Shown: positions 22,415 through 36,743, counted from the stretch's first letter. The stretch is DNA of 64,000 nucleotides from Sphaeroforma sirkka (GCA_001586965.3 LUCW03000139.1:41001-105000), one strand, 5' to 3'. Numbers and translations are program-made. The notes: a model not told the origin generated them from the sequence alone.

Positions 22415-22585
22415 TGTAGAAATACGGCCTCCGGTCAGTCTAAAATATCAAGATCAATTGAGATAATACATTGGTTTTTATTTGTATTTTAAATAATTTA
22501 GTATACCACTGCTAAATCCTAACTGACTAAATTGTATTTTAGTTTAATATAGTTTGAAACCTAGTAATTTCCATCGAAGTTTACA
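22415..22585. mobile_element. 171 bp insertion, internally deleted form with 4 bp target duplication
   Basis: It starts tgtagaaatacggcctccgg and ends ccatcgaagtttaca, so the termini are TGTA...TACA. It is flanked on both sides by CCGT (22411-22414 and 22586-22589), a probable 4 bp target-site duplication. Its two halves match the left ~85 bp and right ~85 bp of the 592 bp element, with the interior missing. It has the shape of a non-autonomous deletion derivative; a small solo LTR (TG...CA ends) is the alternative. Confidence 0.7.
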
Positions 22586-22618
22586 CCGTCCCGCCCACAC
22601 CCACCCTGAATGCCTACC

Positions 22619-23175
22619 GGCAGGCACAGTCGCACATCGCGACCCGGTGATGCGGTAGTGAGTATGATACACTGGTGAGCCACTGTATCATACCTCATAT
22701 TCAATGAAACGATATGCATATCTGTCACAGCTTACTCACAGACTCTGTGTCAATCCAGTTACGGCTGTCAAACGCCCACACCACTAAGACAACTACAGCC
22801 AAAGATAACAACTCAACAAGTACAACAACCACAGACCGCAAAAAGCAGGGTCACGGGAACTGCCAACACCTGCCGGTAGCCACAAGTCCACCCCGGACAT
22901 CAGGCATTGTATATAGCAATAGCGTGTAAACAAATAAAGATACCTAAACCCTAAAAACCCTGTTGTGTCAGTGTGACTTTTCAACTTGTGTGTGTGCGGA
23001 AAATAAAAGCTCCCAATCAATCGTCCTTTAAAATATGTCTTTTTTTAGACTCACAACAAGTTTTACACAAATTTATAATTTTAATAAGGGTATACTGATT
23101 CGTTGGACACAAGCTCATATTTACACACATTCTAATTTAAAAGGGTCCTGTTGTTGAAAACACAACGAACAAACA
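22619..23175. other. spacer before the GFA gene
   Basis: Contains a threonine/serine-rich open frame (22714-22929) without recognisable features and a cctaaaccctaaaaaccctg telomere-like patch at about 22944. AT-rich sequence from 23020 leads into the GFA gene start and may include its promoter. Confidence 0.4.
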
Positions 23176-23589
23176 ATGTCAGCTTCCGGGACGTACGTGT
23201 GCCTTTGTAATGCAGTAGGATTTGAGCTAACGGGAGAGCCTGCCTTGGCGTGTTATTGTCATTGCAACACCTGTCGTGTTTACGGCGGTGCTCCTGCAAG
23301 AGTAGGTGCATACTCACCTGAGCAGTTCAAGCTCACCAAAGGAGGTGCAAACTTGATTTCATACGAGAGTGGACCGGGAAAGATTCGGAACTCGTGTAAG
23401 ACCTGCGGTAGTATGATCTATCACATTTTACCGAATGGCTTGGCCGTACCCCCCTTGGGAGGAGTCAAGTGGGCATCTGATGGAGTTCCAGTTGTGCCGA
23501 CTATGCACATCTGGTACGGCGACAAAGGACTTGAAGAGGCTAACGACGACTTTATAAAGTACGATGGTTTCCCGGCAGGTTTCGCTTAG
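23176..23589 (+). CDS. GFA/CENP-V domain zinc protein (Mss4-like fold)
   Basis: Intronless frame of 137 codons from ATG 23176 to TAG 23589. It has the GFA zinc-ligand pattern: C9-x-C11 at the start, C28-x-C30-x2-C33 (CHCNTC), the GGAPARVGAY segment, and C74-x2-C77 followed by GS (CKTCGS). Members of this family bind structural or catalytic zinc and include bacterial glutathione-dependent formaldehyde-activating-type enzymes, fungal GFA proteins and CENP-V; the fold alone does not fix the substrate. Length is normal for a single-domain member. A small, intronless gene among intron-dense neighbours suggests retroposition or acquisition from bacteria or fungi, but that is inference. Confidence 0.93.
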   Translation: MSASGTYVCLCNAVGFELTGEPALACYCHCNTCRVYGGAPARVGAYSPEQFKLTKGGANLISYESGPGKIRNSCKTCGSMIYHILPNGLAVPPLGGVKWASDGVPVVPTMHIWYGDKGLEEANDDFIKYDGFPAGFA

Positions 23590-26372
23590 ATTCATGTGCC
23601 CAAAAAACGTCTTCTTCCTGGCAGCTCGTTACCTTGGTGTCGGACTTGGAAAACGTGAATTGGTCTTTGTAAAGCACAAAGTTTCTGGACTTGGAGTGGT
23701 ATGTGCTCAGTACGCCGGTTCTCAAGCTGCCTAACGTCTGCATAACCTGAACGACGATATGTCAAAGACAAAAGTTACTGGGCATGTTTTGAATTTTAAT
23801 ATGATTACAAATCATCGTCTTTCTCGTTGAAATTCCGCGACGAATTGTCGAGCGACGTCTCAATCTAACAAACCCAACCACAATGGAGGATTTACGTACA
23901 AATAGGCTGCAAGGTACATATCAACAACTCTGCTTTTCAGTGCTGAAATATAACACCACATATTCTAAACAAGTCAACTTTGTTTCGCATTACCATATGT
24001 ATAGTTTACACGATGCTTTTTAATAATCATAGGGCGTTAGGTGTCTGCTGCCTGTCGCGTGGCGCTGAAAATCGACCAGACAATGAGGGCATATGCATAA
24101 ATTGGCCTCGGTACATACTATGAACCTTTTCATTTTCGTTTCTAAATATAGCACCACATAGAGCTATTCTAATAAATAAGTACATTTAGTTTCGCATTAA
24201 CCACGGGGTAAACTTTAGTATATTAGCTGCTATTTAGTGGTATCTGTTATAATAAGTTATTTTATCTGTATATCCAAGCAGCCTTATTGCATTTATAAAA
24301 TGTTCAAAACGCTTAAGCAAATCAAAACGAGAAGTATACACTATACCTCTATTTTAGGGTGTAAGGGAGAGAAAACACCAGTATCTCGTCGGTTTGGTGC
24401 GAATAGGATATTGTTCAATTTGAAAGCAATCAAGGATTGTTCGCAAAATATTCACAAGAGTGTGAGTTGGCTGCTGCCTTCTGCAATGTCAATTATCAGA
24501 TCATATACGAACAGCGTCCCATTGAACGTGCAATTGAAGACCTGCAGTCAGCATTCGGCGTGTCCACGGACGCCTCCCATATTCAGAAATGTAGCAGCGA
24601 AACACTCTTGACAGAGTAAGCTATTGGAAAAAGAAATAGTGGTCCTTGCGCGTGGTTTTATGTTCACCACGACTGGTCATGTGCATGTATGAGGCGACCG
24701 AAAGGTTCAGTCCTTCTTTGTATTTACTACCGTTCGATATCATTGTATGGGCTGAAGTCTTGTACGTTTTGTGGTTAAAGTAAAATCAAATCAGCGCCTT
24801 ATCATAGCCTTCTAAATCAGACATGGCTATGGCCTTATGCATTAATCCACACGTATTAGCTGATCATACTTCATTTATATGACTTTCATTTCCGTTCTTG
24901 GCAGCGTAGGGTTTACGATATGCTTGAATTCAATTCTAGTTGTTTCCGGCTTCGCTGGTAGCGTTAGAGTTTGCTGAGGTATATCTGGAATCTGCACCTT
25001 GATATTCCCATTCTCACGTACTGCTTCCTGCCGCAATAGGATAATACATACTCTAACGTCGCGAAGTCCAATTAGATGAGTGTTATTATAGACCGTTCAA
25101 TAGGCAGAATTCCGAATCGCCTGCAACTAAAGTTTCCCTTGGCGACGGTAAAAGGCGATGTGAACTCATATCCCACATCTCACAGCTTGTGATACGCTAA
25201 CTCATATGCACATACCATGTGGCGGTGTAATGCGATTGTTATACACGACCAAGGCCCACAAGAAGAAAATTAGTGTTGTTTCCTTGGCGATGTGCATCGA
25301 TCATCGGTTTACATCTTACAACGGGATAAATTATAGTTGAACACGAAATAGTAACACACTGAAAGTATATAATTATTGTCAACAGATCCGCGTACACGGC
25401 CTTTCTGCAATGAATGTATACAACCCTTCTGCAATGATTCCTTGGCTTTATTCGATTGCGATTTGGTAACACGAATCAGTGAGCTGTGATCACATGACAA
25501 AAACAGACATCCAGTCCGCAAGTATCGGGACATACATCTATTGTAATCAAAGCTACCCAGCGATACCGTCTCCTGCAAATAGCACACTGACATAAGCAAG
25601 CATATTTTCTGCAAGATTTGTGATGGCTACTCTATACTCACTCGTTCGAAACACTCAAACTGGACCTGACCCTCGATCAGAGGGTCAACAAATGTTCTTC
25701 ACTTTCAAACGCACTATCCGCAATTTTCGATATATGCAGCAAAGTACGTATATATATGACATAGATTTACGACAATACGATCGATCCGAAAGTCTAAGCA
25801 GGCAATAGTTGCAGCACAGACATGTGTGCCGTGAATTCTAAGAAAGCCGTAGGTGATCGAGAGTTCAGAATTGGGTGTACCTACTGCAACAGTACACATT
25901 ACACGGAGCGTCATCTCTCCGGAACTCGTGCGAGCGTGCTGTAGCGAATGCGCGCACCTTCGAGATCATCACAGAGCCATAATACGGTAGATACTTCAAC
26001 TTGTGCCGATAGGTAACAACTGGATGAAGCACAGTAGGTGGTCTTCGGCGAATAACCCTAAGTAAACGATGACGATGACCAGAAGCACTTGGTAGTAGAT
26101 ACGTCCACTGAGAAGCCAAAAAGGTCCATGCTCACCTGCTCGGCCATTACATACCGTCGAACTACAAAGAACGCGGTAGTACATGCATTTCGGGACGGGA
26201 GGATTCAACGCAGAGGCAAAATACGACAGCACACTCCGTGGCGCACTTCCGGATCCACTAGGGGCCATGCGTTTTTATAAATCCAACTCTCAGCTCATCA
26301 AGAAAGGAAACATCGTAAGGACAACCAGCGGATATAAACGGCGCTCCATGTTTAGGATGTAGCTCTCTACTC
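23590..26372. other. intergenic region, no confident gene
   Basis: AT-rich sequence with scattered short frames in conflicting orientations. The only piece with clear protein character is the orphan frame at 24435-24619. No arrays or RNA genes recognised. Confidence 0.45.
24435..24619 (+). other. orphan exon-like frame, unrecognised
   Basis: After an AG at 24434, an open frame reads LFAKYSQECELAAAFCNVNY and goes on to a segment containing ERAIEDLQSAFGVSTD, ending at TAA 24619. Residue usage looks like a real protein, but no partner exon or ATG could be placed, so it may be a terminal exon or a gene remnant. The stretch gacctgcagtcagcattcgg resembles part of the copper-transporter exon at 16213, probably by chance. 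Confidence 0.25.
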
Positions 26373-29300
26373 TCACGAGGATTGAGGAGTATCGGTGGGG
26401 CCAGCGGCATTGGGCGCAGAGGAGTCGACGGGCAGTTGCAGCTCATTTGCTGAGACGATGGCAGAGCTTGTGCTGCCACTGCGGTGCGCCCACTGCGCGT
26501 CAGGTGATGTGCAATGTGAAAACAGAATTGTACTGTTGTGAGCGGCCGAGGATTCGCGTTGTAACGTATTCATTGGGAGGGTACTTGGAGCGATTTGAAT
26601 CAACAAGTCATTAGGGCGACTTAGTATGTACTGACATTCAGTGCAGGTTCAAATTTGGATTGTCAGCAAACACCATGAGAATGGCAAAAGTGCAGACTCA
26701 GTCAATGAATTGCTCGTACTTGTGTGCATATGAAAGATGAGACGAAAGCCAGGTTAAAAAGATTGTAGCTCGTCATAGCACGACCTTGGAAATCGCCTGA
26801 GAACTAAATTGAACAAACTTGTGAGACTCTTGAGTCATCACTTACTAATATTAACGACACATTTGCTCATTAACGGTCCTCGAAAAGGAACAGCAGCAAG
26901 AAACTCTAAAAATACACACCAGCAATACACAATATGTTACAAGCGACGTACAACGTGTTCTAAGTGCCGTACAACATGCTATAAGTGACGTACAACATGC
27001 TATAAGTGACGTACAACATGTTACAAATGACGTACAACATGCTATAAGTGACGTACAGCATGCTATAAGTGACGTACATCATAATATAGGTGTTATAGGA
27101 TTGTGACGATAGCTAAAGAATATTTGGTACAGTTAGTACACAATGAAATGAATCGGGACACTTCAACATCAAACCATAAACCATAAAATCGCACTCCATT
27201 GCATATAAGCTCATGAATACTTTGTGTACGATTCTTCGGCCTGTTTTAAAATAAGCCCCATTCAGCAAACGAATACATGCGCTAAAACACGTATGGCTGT
27301 TAGCATCTATCCGGTGTAATTTTAACATGTACATTCGTGCATATATTTTGTGTGACGTTTGTTTCCAAACTACAATCCTGTTGGAATCTCATCCAAACAC
27401 CTCAAAGGTAATTTATAGATACGTTGACGTTTAGTCACATTTTCACATAACATCATACATACACGCATAAAAGTTACTATTTGGTGCAGGGGCATGTCCT
27501 CACCCATGCTACATCATATACAACGCATGAAGGTGTATTGCTTGCCCATTTGGGGTTTAGGGGTTAGGCCTCACTCATGATACATCAAATACACACACAT
27601 GAAGATGAATGGCTTGCCCATTTGATGCAGGGGCATGTGCTCATTCATGCTACATCATATACACACTCATGAAGGTGAATGGCTTACCCAATTGGTGCAG
27701 GGGCATGTGCTCATTCATGCTACATATACAACGCATGAAAGTGAATAGCTTACCCATTTGGGTTTTAGGGGTTAGGCCTCACTCATGCTACATCATATAC
27801 AATGCCTGAAGATGAACGGCTTACCCATTTGGTGCCGGGCTGCATGATCTGCAGGGGCATGTCCTCACTCATGCTGCGGGTGCGAATTCTGTCTGTTGGC
27901 CCTGGCTGTCCGGTGGAGTTAATGCGCAGCAGATGAGGCGCTGGTACTTCGCCCAAAGAGCCCTTGTGCGACAGCAGTTGCGCACCGTTACCCAATTGTT
28001 TGCGCACATTGGTTGGCGATGTGAGCAGGTTGAACTGCTTCTCCTCTTCCTGCTCCATCTCCAACTCCAGCCGAGTCATATTGCGAGATAGTGTACCCAC
28101 CTGTTCCTTCTCACGTTCTAATCTGTGGGTTCGTGGATTCCAATGACCCATTTCAGTGTAGGCAAGGATTGGGTCAGTTTCAAGTTGGCACCACACCGAC
28201 AAAAACATATGTATGGCAAAGTCACTGATAATACACAAACCATCAAAGTACAAATAGAAAGTATCGATGCAAAGCAACGACTCTTTCTCTACGCTGCAAG
28301 TTCTTTCATGCAACTGCTACATAAGACCGAACCGACACATGTTGCACGACATTTCAACTGACGGTAAACAAACACAGATTCCAGAATTTTCGACGAGGAT
28401 CTTTCGACAAAGATCTTTCGACAAATATCTGTCAACAAATATCTGTCAACAAAAGTCTTTCAACAAGAATCTTTCGACAAAGATGTTTCAACAAAGATCT
28501 GTCAACAAAGACCTTTCGACTAAAGATCTTTCGACAAAGATCTTTCAAAAACGATCTCTCAACAAAGATTTGTCAACAAAGATCTTTCGACATGGAAGGA
28601 ACTATCAGTTGAAAGCCTTCCATACGCTACACGAAAAATTCAGAGCCTCTGCATATGATTGCAAAATGGCGATAATAAGCAGTCGCCCTAATGCCAGTGT
28701 ACTACTCTTAAAACACTTAAGCAGCCAGTTTCAGGCAGCCATTCCGACGTCGATAGACTATCCTTGGGATAATCAATTGTACATACCCGAATCAGGTTCA
28801 CGGCCGTATCCATGCCTATATTTACTACCAGCTAGTTTCCATCCAAACAATTGCATACAACTAAAAATAGATCGACATGAACTGAAATTCCCGAGGAGCA
28901 CCACGACAACGCATATACGCATAGACATACGTACACACTAATTTACACCAAGCCGAACTCCGTACACACAACACTAGTTAACTTACAATTGCTGCAGATG
29001 AGTGTTGTCGCACTGCAGTTTGTGTCGTTCGGCCTCGTACTCAGCCAGATGCTTTTTCTGCTGCTCCTCATTGTCCCGCAGTGCCTGGCGCAGTCGCTTC
29101 ACTTCTTCATTCACATATCCACTCGTGAACCCGTCCGAGGAAAATCCCGAAGCAGAACCTTCATTTCAGGGGTCGTTGGAATCACGTGAGGAGTGAGAAT
29201 AACATGAGGAGTGAGAATAACATGAGGAAAGAGAATGATATGAGGAAAGAAGGCGTATTGTCCATAATACAGCGCTTTTAAGTACTCGAACTTTCGGTCT

Positions 29301-32300
29301 GATATTCACATACTTCACATATGATTTCGCAGTATGAGTTGCTGTACAGCGAAAACACCAGCATCACATGTTGACACAGCACACAGCACCACTTCAGATC
29401 ACGCATCACAGAACGCAGACCACATACCCGCCAGGTTGTTGAGACTGGTGGTGGATGAGCCCTGCGACAATTGCTTCTTCAGTTCCGTTCTCTCCTGCTC
29501 CATATTTTCCAGTTTCTTTTGCAGGCGATTGACCATGAACTCCGCTTCCTAATGTTTTGACGTCAACGAAATTCAGTAACACTGACCGTGACACACGACT
29601 AATTCCCATCAAAATTATTCCCCAAACATGGTTTCCTCTGCTACAACATAATCAACACACGTACTCGGCCTGTACATCAAGGACAAAGCAAATTTGCAAC
29701 ACTACCTTTCCATCCGCAATGAAGCCTAACCTATCATATAATAATGCTAGACATCCACAGACAACCTAATGTGCTTGCCAAGAGTTTACATTTACAACCT
29801 GAATGACCATCTTACACGCCACATTCCAAGATATAACATCGAACTACAGGTCCGAATCACAGATGCGCTACAGGTGCGGTACAAACGTACATACAGAGAA
29901 TAACTTCACCTGTTCGAGAGCATTCTCCATATCTCCCTTTTCTTTGCGCATCTGCTGGATCTGCAGTTCCAGATTGTTGCTCACTCGCTGCTTGGCCTCG
30001 ATCTGCTTCTGCAACCGATTGACAATGAACTCCTGCTCTTGTTCCAGCAGATTCTCCATTTCAATCTTCTCCTTCTTCACCTGTGAGCGATAGTTGAGCA
30101 ATCAGAGTTAAGACAAGCGACTGCGAAAGGTGCCACTTCACTATACAATGATTGGCCTTGAAGTACTTGCTACTTCACTGTACAATGATTGGCCTTGAAC
30201 TACTTGCTACTTCACTATACAATGTTTAGCCTTGAAGTAGTTGCTACTTCACCGTACAATGATTTGCCTTGAAGTACTCGCTACTTCACTATACAATGAT
30301 TGGCCTTGAAGTATTTGTTACCTCACTATATAATGATTAAAGTACTTGTTACCTCACTATACAATGATTGGTCTTGAAGTACTTGCTAGTTCACTATACT
30401 CACTATACAATGATTGGCCTTGAAGTATTTGTTACCTCACTATATAATGATTGAAGTACTTGTTACCTCACTATACAATGATTGGTCTTGAAGTACTTGC
30501 TAGTTCACTATACTCACTATACAATGATTGGCCTTGAAGTATTTGTTACCTCACTATATAATGATTGAAGTACTTGTTACCTCCTCACTATACAATGATT
30601 GGTCTTGAAGTACTTGCTAGTTCACTATACAATGGTTGGCCTTGAAGTACTTGTTACCTCGCTCTACAATGATTGGCCTTGAAGTACTTGTTACCTCACT
30701 ATACATTGATTGGTCTCGAAGTACTTGCTACTTCACCATAAAATGATTGGCTTTGAAGTACTTGCTACTTCACTATTCAATGTTTGGCATTGAAGTACTT
30801 GCTACTTCACTATACAATCATTGGCATTAAAGTACTTGCTACTTCACTATTCAATGATTGGCCTTGAAGTACTTGCTACTTCACTATACAATGATTGGCC
30901 TTAAAGTATTTGATACTTCACTGTACAATGATTGGCCTTGAAGTACTTGTTACCTCTGTTACCTCGCTATACAATGATTGGCCTTGAAGTACTTGTTACC
31001 TCACTATACATTGATTGGTCTCGAAGTACTTGCTACTTCACCATAAAATGATTGGCCTTGAAGTACTTGCTACTTCACTATTCAATGTTTGGCATTGAAG
31101 TACTTGCTACTTCACTATACAATGATTGGCATTGAAGTACTTGCTACTTCACTATTCAATGATTGGCCTTGGAGTACTTGCTACTTCACTATACAATGAT
31201 TGGCCTTGAAGTACTTACTACTTCACTGTACAATGATTGGCCTTGAAGTATTTGTTACCTCACTATATAATGATTGAAGTACTTGTTACCTCACTATACA
31301 ATGATTGGTCTTGAAGTACTTGCTAGTTCACTATACAATGGTTGGCCATGAAGTACTTACTACTTCACTGTACAATGATTGGCCTTGAAGTATTTGTTAC
31401 CTCACTATATAATGATTGAAGTACTTGTTACCTCACTATACAATGATTGGCCTTGAAGTACTTGTTACTTCACTATTGGATGTTTGGCATTGAAGTACTT
31501 GCTACTTCACTATTCAATGATTGACCTTGAAGTACTTGTTACTTCACTATTGGATGTTTGGCATTGAAGTACTTGCTACTTCACTATTCAATGATTGACC
31601 TTGAAGTACTTGCTAGTTCACAAAACCCTAAAACATTGATTGGTCTCGAAGTACTTGCTACTTCACCATAAAATGATTGGCCTTGAAGTACTTGCTACTT
31701 CACTATTCAATGATTGGCATTGAAGTACTTGCTACTTCACTATTCAAGGATTGTCATTGAAGTACTTGCTACTTCACTATTGGATGTTTGGCATTGAAGT
31801 ACTTGCTACTTCTTGTACAATGATTGGCCTTTGAGTACTTGCTACTTCACTATACAATGATTGGCCTTGAAGTACTTGTTACTTCACTATTGGATGTTTG
31901 GCATTGAAGTACTTGCTACTTCACTATTCAATGATTGACCTTGAAGTACTTGCTAGTTCACTTTACATTGATTGGTCTCGAAGTACTTGATACTTCACCA
32001 TAAAATGATTGGCCTTGAAGTACTTGCTACTTCACTATTCAATGTTTGGCATTGAAGTACTTGCTACTTCACTATACAATGATTGGCATTGAAGTACTTG
32101 CTACTTCACCATAAAATGATTGGCATTGAAGTACTTGCTAATTCACTATTCAATGTTTGGCATTGAAGTACTTGCAACTTCACTATACAATGATTGGCAT
32201 TGAAGTACTTGCTACTTCACTATTCAATGATTTGCATTGAAGTACTTGCTACTTCACTATACAATGATTGGCCTTGAAGTACTTGTTACTTCACTATTGG

Positions 32301-35300
32301 ATGTTTGGCATTGAAGTACTTGCTACTTCTTGTACAATGATTGGCCTTTAAGTACTTGCTACTTCACTATACAATGATTGGCCTTGAAGTACTTGCTACT
32401 TCACTATACAATGATTGGCCTTGAAGTACTTGTTACTTCACTATTGTATGTTTGGCATTGAAGTACTTGCTACTTCTTGTACAATGATTGTCCTTGAAGT
32501 ACTTGCTACTTCACTATTCAATGATTGACCTTGAAGTACTTGCTAGTTCACTATACAATGATTGGCATTGAAGTACTTGCTACTTCACTATTCAATGATT
32601 GGCCTTGAAGTACTTGCTACTTCACTATTCAATGATTGGCCTTGAAGTACTTGCTAGTTCACTGTACAATGATTGGCCTTGAAGTACTTACTATTTCACT
32701 ATACAATGATTGGCTTTGTAGTACTTACTACTTCACTATTCAAGGATTGTCATTGAAGTACTTGCTACTTCACTATTGGATGTTTGGCATTGAAGTACTT
32801 ACTACTTCACTATTCAATGTTTGGCATTGAAGTACTTGCTACTTCACTATTCAATGTTTGGCATTGAAGTACTTGCTACTTCACAATTGGATGTTTGGCA
32901 TTGAAGTACTTACTACTTCACTATTCAATGTTTGGCATTGAAGTACTTGCTACTTCACTATTCAATGATTGGCATTGAAGTACTTGTTACTTCACAATAG
33001 AATGATTGGCCTTGAAGTACTTGTTACTTCACTATTCAATGTTTGGCTTTGGAGTACTTACTACTTCACTATTCAAGTATTGTCATTGAAGTACTTGCTA
33101 CTTCACTATTGGATGTTTGGCATTGAAGTACTTACTACTTCACTATTCAATGATTGGTATTGAAGTACTTGCTACTTCACTATTGGATGTTTGGCATTGA
33201 AGTATTTGCTACTTCACTATTCAATGTTTGGCATTGAAGTACTTGCTACTTCACTATTCAATGACTGGCATTGAAGTACTTGCTACTTCTTCAATTGGAT
33301 GTTTGGCATTGAAGTACTTACTACTTCACTATTCAATGTTTGGCATTGAAGTACTTGCTACTTCACTATTGGATGTTTGGCATTGAAGTACTTGCTACTT
33401 CACAATAGAATGATTGGCCTTGAAGTACTTGCTACTTCACTATTCAATGTTTGGCATTGAAGTACGTGCTACTTCACAATAGAATGATTGACCTTGAAGT
33501 ACTTGCGCATTTAATTTTGGTCAAGTATGAAATTAATTAGACCAACCTTGTGAAGAACTGACAAAAATAAAAATGCTGCAGACACACCTTTTCCAGTTTA
33601 ACTAGGAGGCCGTTGCTGATGTGCTCTTCCTCTTGTTCCAAGGACACAATCAATGACTCCTTCTCCTTCTTGAGTTGTTCAATTTTTCTCAACAGTGTGT
33701 TGATGATGAACTCGCCTCCTTCCTCATCTGTCACCTGGAAATGAGCAGATTCGATCAATCGTGGATATGAGCATATGTACGCAAACGACATAATGGTTCG
33801 TGCACAGGGGAGGGCATACGAAACCGCACATGGTTATGGAATCACTCACGATGCCAAGGTTTACATCCAAAATAGATTTAAACACACACCAGCTGCCATC
33901 ACACGAGGGTGGGCAGTGATGGGCGCAATGGAACTACACAGAATACACCTCTACACACGCTATTGGCACAAGCACCAAATAAGGGGTGTCACTCAGCAAT
34001 GGACGCACACGAATTCGTTCTGAATATTCTTACGCTTTAGAAGTGTACACATATGTACAGCAAGCTACAAGATTTGTATTGAGAGATACCTACATTCAAT
34101 ATTGTAAATTCACTCAAATAGTGCATGCTCACGACCCGTGACAGACATTCAACCGAAGTAGAAAAATGAATTTCAAAGCTCACATTTCCAATAAACTACA
34201 ACAAAAACTGGCATCAATCAACAATACTGCGACGATACTGCGCGGGTCAATTCAATGCGAGTATTTAAGCGGATAACTCAGCATCCAGCCCACCTTCTGT
34301 TGGGTATAATAAGACTTCATGAGATATAACAAGACACTCATGAGATATGATAATAAACTCATGAGATATGATAATAAACTCATGAGAAATATTAAGACAC
34401 CCATGAGATATGAGAAGGCACTCATGATATATAATAATACACTCATGAGATATATTGAGACTCATGAGATATAATAAAGATATAATAAAACACCCATGAG
34501 ATATATTAAGACTCATGAGATATAATAAGACACCCATGAGATATATTAAGACACTCATGAGATACAATAGGACACCCATGAGATATAATAAAACACCCAT
34601 GTGATATATTAAGACACTCTAGAGATATAATAATACACTCATGAGATATGATAAGACACCATGAGATATATTAAGGCACTCATGATATATATTAATTAAG
34701 ACACTCTAGAGATATATTAAAACACTCGTGAGATATAATAGGACACCCATGAGGTATATTGAGACAAAATATATTAAGACAGATATATTAAGACACTCGT
34801 GAGATATAATAGGACACCCATGAGGTATATTCAGACAAAAATATATTAAGACAGATATATTAAGACACTCATGAGATATGATAAGATACTCATGAGATAT
34901 ATTAAGACACTCATAAGATATTATAGGACACGCATAAAATATATGAAGACAGAGATATGATAAGACACTCATGAGATATAGTTAATAAACTCATGAGATA
35001 TGATAAGACACCCATGAGATATATTAAGACACTCATGAGATATATTAAGACACTCATGAGATATAATAAGACACTCATGAAATATAATAGGACACGCATG
35101 AGATATATTAAGACAGAGATATATTAAGACACTCATGAGATATGTTAAGACACTCATGGGATATATTAAGACACGCATGAGATATGTTAAGACACTCGTG
35201 AGATATATTAAGACACGCATGAGATATAATAGAACACCCATGAGATATATGAGATATATTAAGACACTCATGTGATATAATAAGACACCCATGAGGTATT

Positions 35301-36308
35301 TTAAGACACTCATGAGATATAATAAGACACCCATGAGATATATTAAGACACCCAGAGTACCATGGAATTGTAACACGAACGCTACTTTCTACAGCATATC
35401 GCCCCAGAGTCGCTAAACAAGAATGTGGATTAGGACGCCTTCAACTGCACACACTGCGAATTTAAGCAGTGGGTTTGTCACTGTGTGGGTTGTTGCTCGA
35501 GTACGTGTTCAACACTCGGGTGTAATTGGCGTACATGTGGATGCCCGAGCTTAGTAGAAGTGTTCTCTCTGCCAAATAAATATAACAAAAACAAAATCAA
35601 TAGACACTATTGTTGGACAAGCTGTAGTGCTGCAATCAAGATTGACTTTATATTGATGCCAACGGTATCAAATAAGCACAGCCACGCACGGACATGCAAA
35701 CCTTATATCCTGTCGCATGATGGTACATGGTCATAGCTTGGCACTCAGTTGTCCAATGCACGTGATCCAATCGAGAAAGAAAGTAGAGTAGAACGAGCAA
35801 AGCATCCTCACAGTGAACAATTTCTCAGTGAACACTTTCTCAACAAAATATTAACAAACAAAATATTAACAAACAAAATATTGACAAATAAAATATTAAC
35901 AAACACACGCAGCGAGCAGCTTACCACCGCGGGAGTAGCCTTCTTCAAGAACGACAGCTCCTCATCTCGTGCAGCGACTTTGATCCGTTCATTCTCCAAC
36001 TGGCAATTGAGGGCAGGTTCATGCATGAACAGAATAAGTACGTCATTCGTGTGTTCGGAAACTTACATCATGAAAATCAAAGCAGAATACTGTGATGGTT
36101 ATAAATTTGAATATATAAACACGATATCACAGAACTACACTTCCATATGCACTTCGTACTATAAGTTTTGATTGTTAGCAGCATCTAGGTAAATTCAACA
36201 AAAAAAGTGAGTAACGTAAGCAAACACTGAAGCAATGGAACAGCCGCGTTGTAGCTCTCTTGAAATGTCATCATATATATACACGCATATATATATATAT
36301 ATATATAA

Positions 36309-36352
<44 letters not shown>

Positions 36353-36484
36353 GAGAATATATATACATATACATATATAGATACAAATACAGATACAAAT
36401 ACATATACAAAGACATATACATAGACATATGAATATACATCATATACATAATAAATATACATATACAGATGCAAAGACACACAC

Positions 36485-36543
<59 letters not shown>

Positions 36544-36644
36544 CACATACACACACATACATAACATGCACACACACACATACATAATACACATGCACAT
36601 ACACATATGCATACACACACATACACATATATATATCATATACA

Positions 36645-36684
<40 letters not shown>

Positions 36685-36707
36685 CATATGTGTGTTTGCG
36701 CATGTGC

Positions 36708-36743
<36 letters not shown>

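Larger units (their letters stand above)
20964..22618 (+). pseudogene. broken unrecognised protein-coding gene split by two insertions
   Basis: An open frame follows an AG acceptor-like site at 20963 (GINNSYLTTPEYSSHATDIL...), reaches an in-frame TAG at 21201-21203 and continues in the same frame to IPLPI at 21263. After the inserted element (to 21852) the frame resumes exactly in phase (EIVVDSNLLDALSTRKRYTD...), meets an in-frame TGA at 22192 and continues to 22414. There a second, smaller insertion sits; beyond it the frame resumes and ends in a proline-rich tail at TGA ~22618. The coding-like character survives on both sides of each insertion, so the insertions and stop codons are recent relative to the gene. 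No known domain is recognised; it could be a retroelement gag-like gene or a lineage-specific gene. Confidence 0.55.

Noticed and set aside
25865-26268. Overlapping minus-strand frames as extra CCDC6-like exons
   Set aside because: They lie beyond the stop codon of the chosen last exon, have no matching splice phases and show no low-complexity tail character.
28267-28941. 224-codon plus-strand frame
   Set aside because: It lies in an intron of the CCDC6-like gene, starts in the 13 bp repeat, and has no recognisable domain or coding character.
33775-34023. 82-codon plus-strand frame
   Set aside because: Overlaps an intron and exon edge of the CCDC6-like gene on the other strand; no independent support.
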